DNA of 13,944 bases from Actinomycetes bacterium. GTDB taxonomy: Bacteria > Actinomycetota > Actinomycetes > Mycobacteriales > Mycobacteriaceae. Below the pieces are notes generated by a model that was not told the origin of the DNA, did no database searches, and saw nothing but the letters and a program-made list of their open reading frames with translations. The stretch is from assembly GCA_023416315.1 (NCBI GenBank), contig JAEZIA010000354.1:1-13944 (forward strand), read 5' to 3'. Below, piece after piece: positions 12,812-13,944 of the stretch (position 1 is its first letter; each line of letters begins with the position of its first letter). The position numbers and the translations under genes were made by a program.

Positions 12812-13849
12812 GTGCCCACGCCGTCCTCCGCTTTTGCCTCCGACAACGCCGCCCCCGCACACCCGGTAGCCCTCGATGCCCTCGTCGCCGCCAATACCGG
12901 CACCACCCCGTCCTACGGCGCCGACCCCATCACCGCGCGCGCCGCGGACCGCATCAGGGCCACCTTCGACTCCCCCGGCGCCGACGTCCTGTTCGCCTTC
13001 ACCGGCACCGGCGCCAACATCATCGCGCTGACCTCCGCCGTCCGTCCCTGGCACGAGATCCTCTGCAGCGACATCGCCCATTCGCTGCTCGACGAAGCCG
13101 GCGGGCCCACCCTGGTTTCGGGCGCCAGCCTGCACGCACTGCCCAGCGACGACGGCATCCTCGACCCGGCGCTGCTCGATCGCCGCATCACCCGCCGCGG
13201 CGACGTGCACCACTCCCAACCCCGCATCGTCACCATTACCCAGTCCACCGAGAACGGCAGGGTCTGGCAGCCCGCTGCCATCGCCGAATTCATCGACCAC
13301 GCCCATGATCTCGACCTGCTGGTGCACGTCGACGGCTCCCGCATCGCCAATGCGGTTGCCGCCCTCGATGTTCCGCCAAGCCAAGCTGTCGGCGACGCCG
13401 ACATCGTCACTATCGGCGGCACCAAGAACGGCATACTGTTCGGCGACGCGATCCTGGTACGTCGCCCCGAACACTTCACCGGCATCGAGTTCGTCCAGAA
13501 ACAGATCGGCCATCTGGCCAGCAAACACCGTTATGTATCAGCGCAATTCGATGCGATGCTCGCCGACGGCGCGTGGCTTCAGGCCGCCGCCCACGCCAAC
13601 GCGATGGCCGCCCGGCTCAGCTCCGGCATCACGAATCTCGGCCTGCACCTGAGCTCCCCGACCGAAGCGAACGAAGTGTTCGTCGACCTGCCGTCCGAGG
13701 CGCTGTCCGAAGTCCGCGAGCACTTCGCCGTCCACGCCCCCGATCCGCACAAACCGGCGGTGCGGTTCGTCTGTTCGTGGGCCACCACCGACGACGACGT
13801 CGACGCCGCACTCCGCGCGCTCTCCGAGGCCCAAGCCCGGATCATCTAG
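12812..13849 (+). CDS. Threonine-aldolase-like PLP enzyme (beta-eliminating lyase family)
   Basis: The GTG at 12812 gives 345 aa, usual for low-specificity L-threonine aldolases. The only SD-like run (AGGAAAGGG, 12788-12796) is rather far upstream, so the start is not certain. Family features in order are SYGADPITARAADRIRATF, FTGTGANIIALTSAV (PLP-phosphate loop), VTITQSTENGRVW, HVDGSRIANA (Asp174 pairs with the pyridine nitrogen; Arg177) and IGGTKNGILFGDA with Lys205 as the probable Schiff-base lysine. The E. coli LtaE motif is SKGLGAPVG, so this belongs to a variant branch with TKNG. It probably cleaves threonine or a related beta-hydroxy amino acid to glycine and an aldehyde; the substrate is inferred. 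The stop codon overlaps that of the convergent next gene. Confidence 0.85.
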   Translation: MPTPSSAFASDNAAPAHPVALDALVAANTGTTPSYGADPITARAADRIRATFDSPGADVLFAFTGTGANIIALTSAVRPWHEILCSDIAHSLLDEAGGPTLVSGASLHALPSDDGILDPALLDRRITRRGDVHHSQPRIVTITQSTENGRVWQPAAIAEFIDHAHDLDLLVHVDGSRIANAVAALDVPPSQAVGDADIVTIGGTKNGILFGDAILVRRPEHFTGIEFVQKQIGHLASKHRYVSAQFDAMLADGAWLQAAAHANAMAARLSSGITNLGLHLSSPTEANEVFVDLPSEALSEVREHFAVHAPDPHKPAVRFVCSWATTDDDVDAALRALSEAQARII

Positions 13850-13944
13850 GCCGACGCGAAGACCGTCTGACCGTCCTCGTCGATGAGGTAGCGCTCGGTG
13901 CCCTCCTCGACGCGTGCCGCGTCGGCCTTCAACGAGACCGCGAT
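13846..13944 (-). CDS. C-terminal end of an unidentified gene (partial)
   Basis: The minus strand is open from the window edge and encodes 32 residues (from IAVSLKADAARVEEG to GQTVFASA) before TAG at 13848-13846. Codon use is strongly GC-biased as in neighbouring genes. The stop shares CTAG with the stop of the convergent aldolase-like gene. I do not recognise the protein from this fragment. Confidence 0.65.
   Translation of the reverse strand: MAVSLKADAARVEEGTERYLIDEDGQTVFASA

Overview
The window is a high-GC actinobacterial chromosome segment, most likely from Mycobacterium/Mycolicibacterium. That is an inference from the strong codon GC bias, GTG starts, a CadI-type gene of the mycobacterial kind, a mycobacterial-style lipoprotein and a JetC/EptC-type SMC-like ATPase. 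No insertion sequence, phage gene or CRISPR array was seen.

Left part (1-3585): the last codons of an upstream gene (probably jetB) overlap a full-length JetC/MukB-like ATPase of the Wadjet/EptABCD/MksBEF plasmid-restriction family. The JetD nuclease gene does not follow. A strong hairpin lies between jetC and the convergent lipoprotein gene.

Centre-left (3585-8836): on the minus strand are a Thr-rich lipoprotein and an MDR-family oxidoreductase. Divergent from the latter is a two-gene sulfur-scavenging operon: an SsuD-type FMNH2-dependent alkanesulfonate monooxygenase with all known active-site residues conserved, and an SfnB/DszC-like flavin oxidoreductase 8 nt downstream. The 357-bp divergent region carries three dyad-symmetric elements. 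A TetR regulator lies convergent to sfnB and divergent from an alpha/beta hydrolase. Between the regulator and the hydrolase are two copies of a 20-bp near-palindromic operator, 32 bp apart.

Centre-right (9867-12180): a decayed cadmium/arsenic locus, made of a cadI gene broken by an internal frameshifting deletion and a small ArsR repressor with its start only 11 bp away. It is followed by an AbiE/MenAT-type toxin-antitoxin pair (AbiEi antitoxin and AbiEii nucleotidyltransferase toxin). The pair has a striking nested inverted-repeat operator over its predicted promoter and ends 20 bp from the 3' end of a CAU-anticodon tRNA gene (Ile2 or elongator Met).

Right part (12181-13944): a stand-alone GAF-domain protein, a divergent threonine-aldolase-like PLP enzyme, and the C-terminal end of an unidentified minus-strand gene.

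The most noteworthy items are the AbiE/MenAT module with its compact operator next to a tRNA, the paired TetR operators, the dyads upstream of ssuD, the broken cadI, and the jetC gene lacking a downstream jetD.
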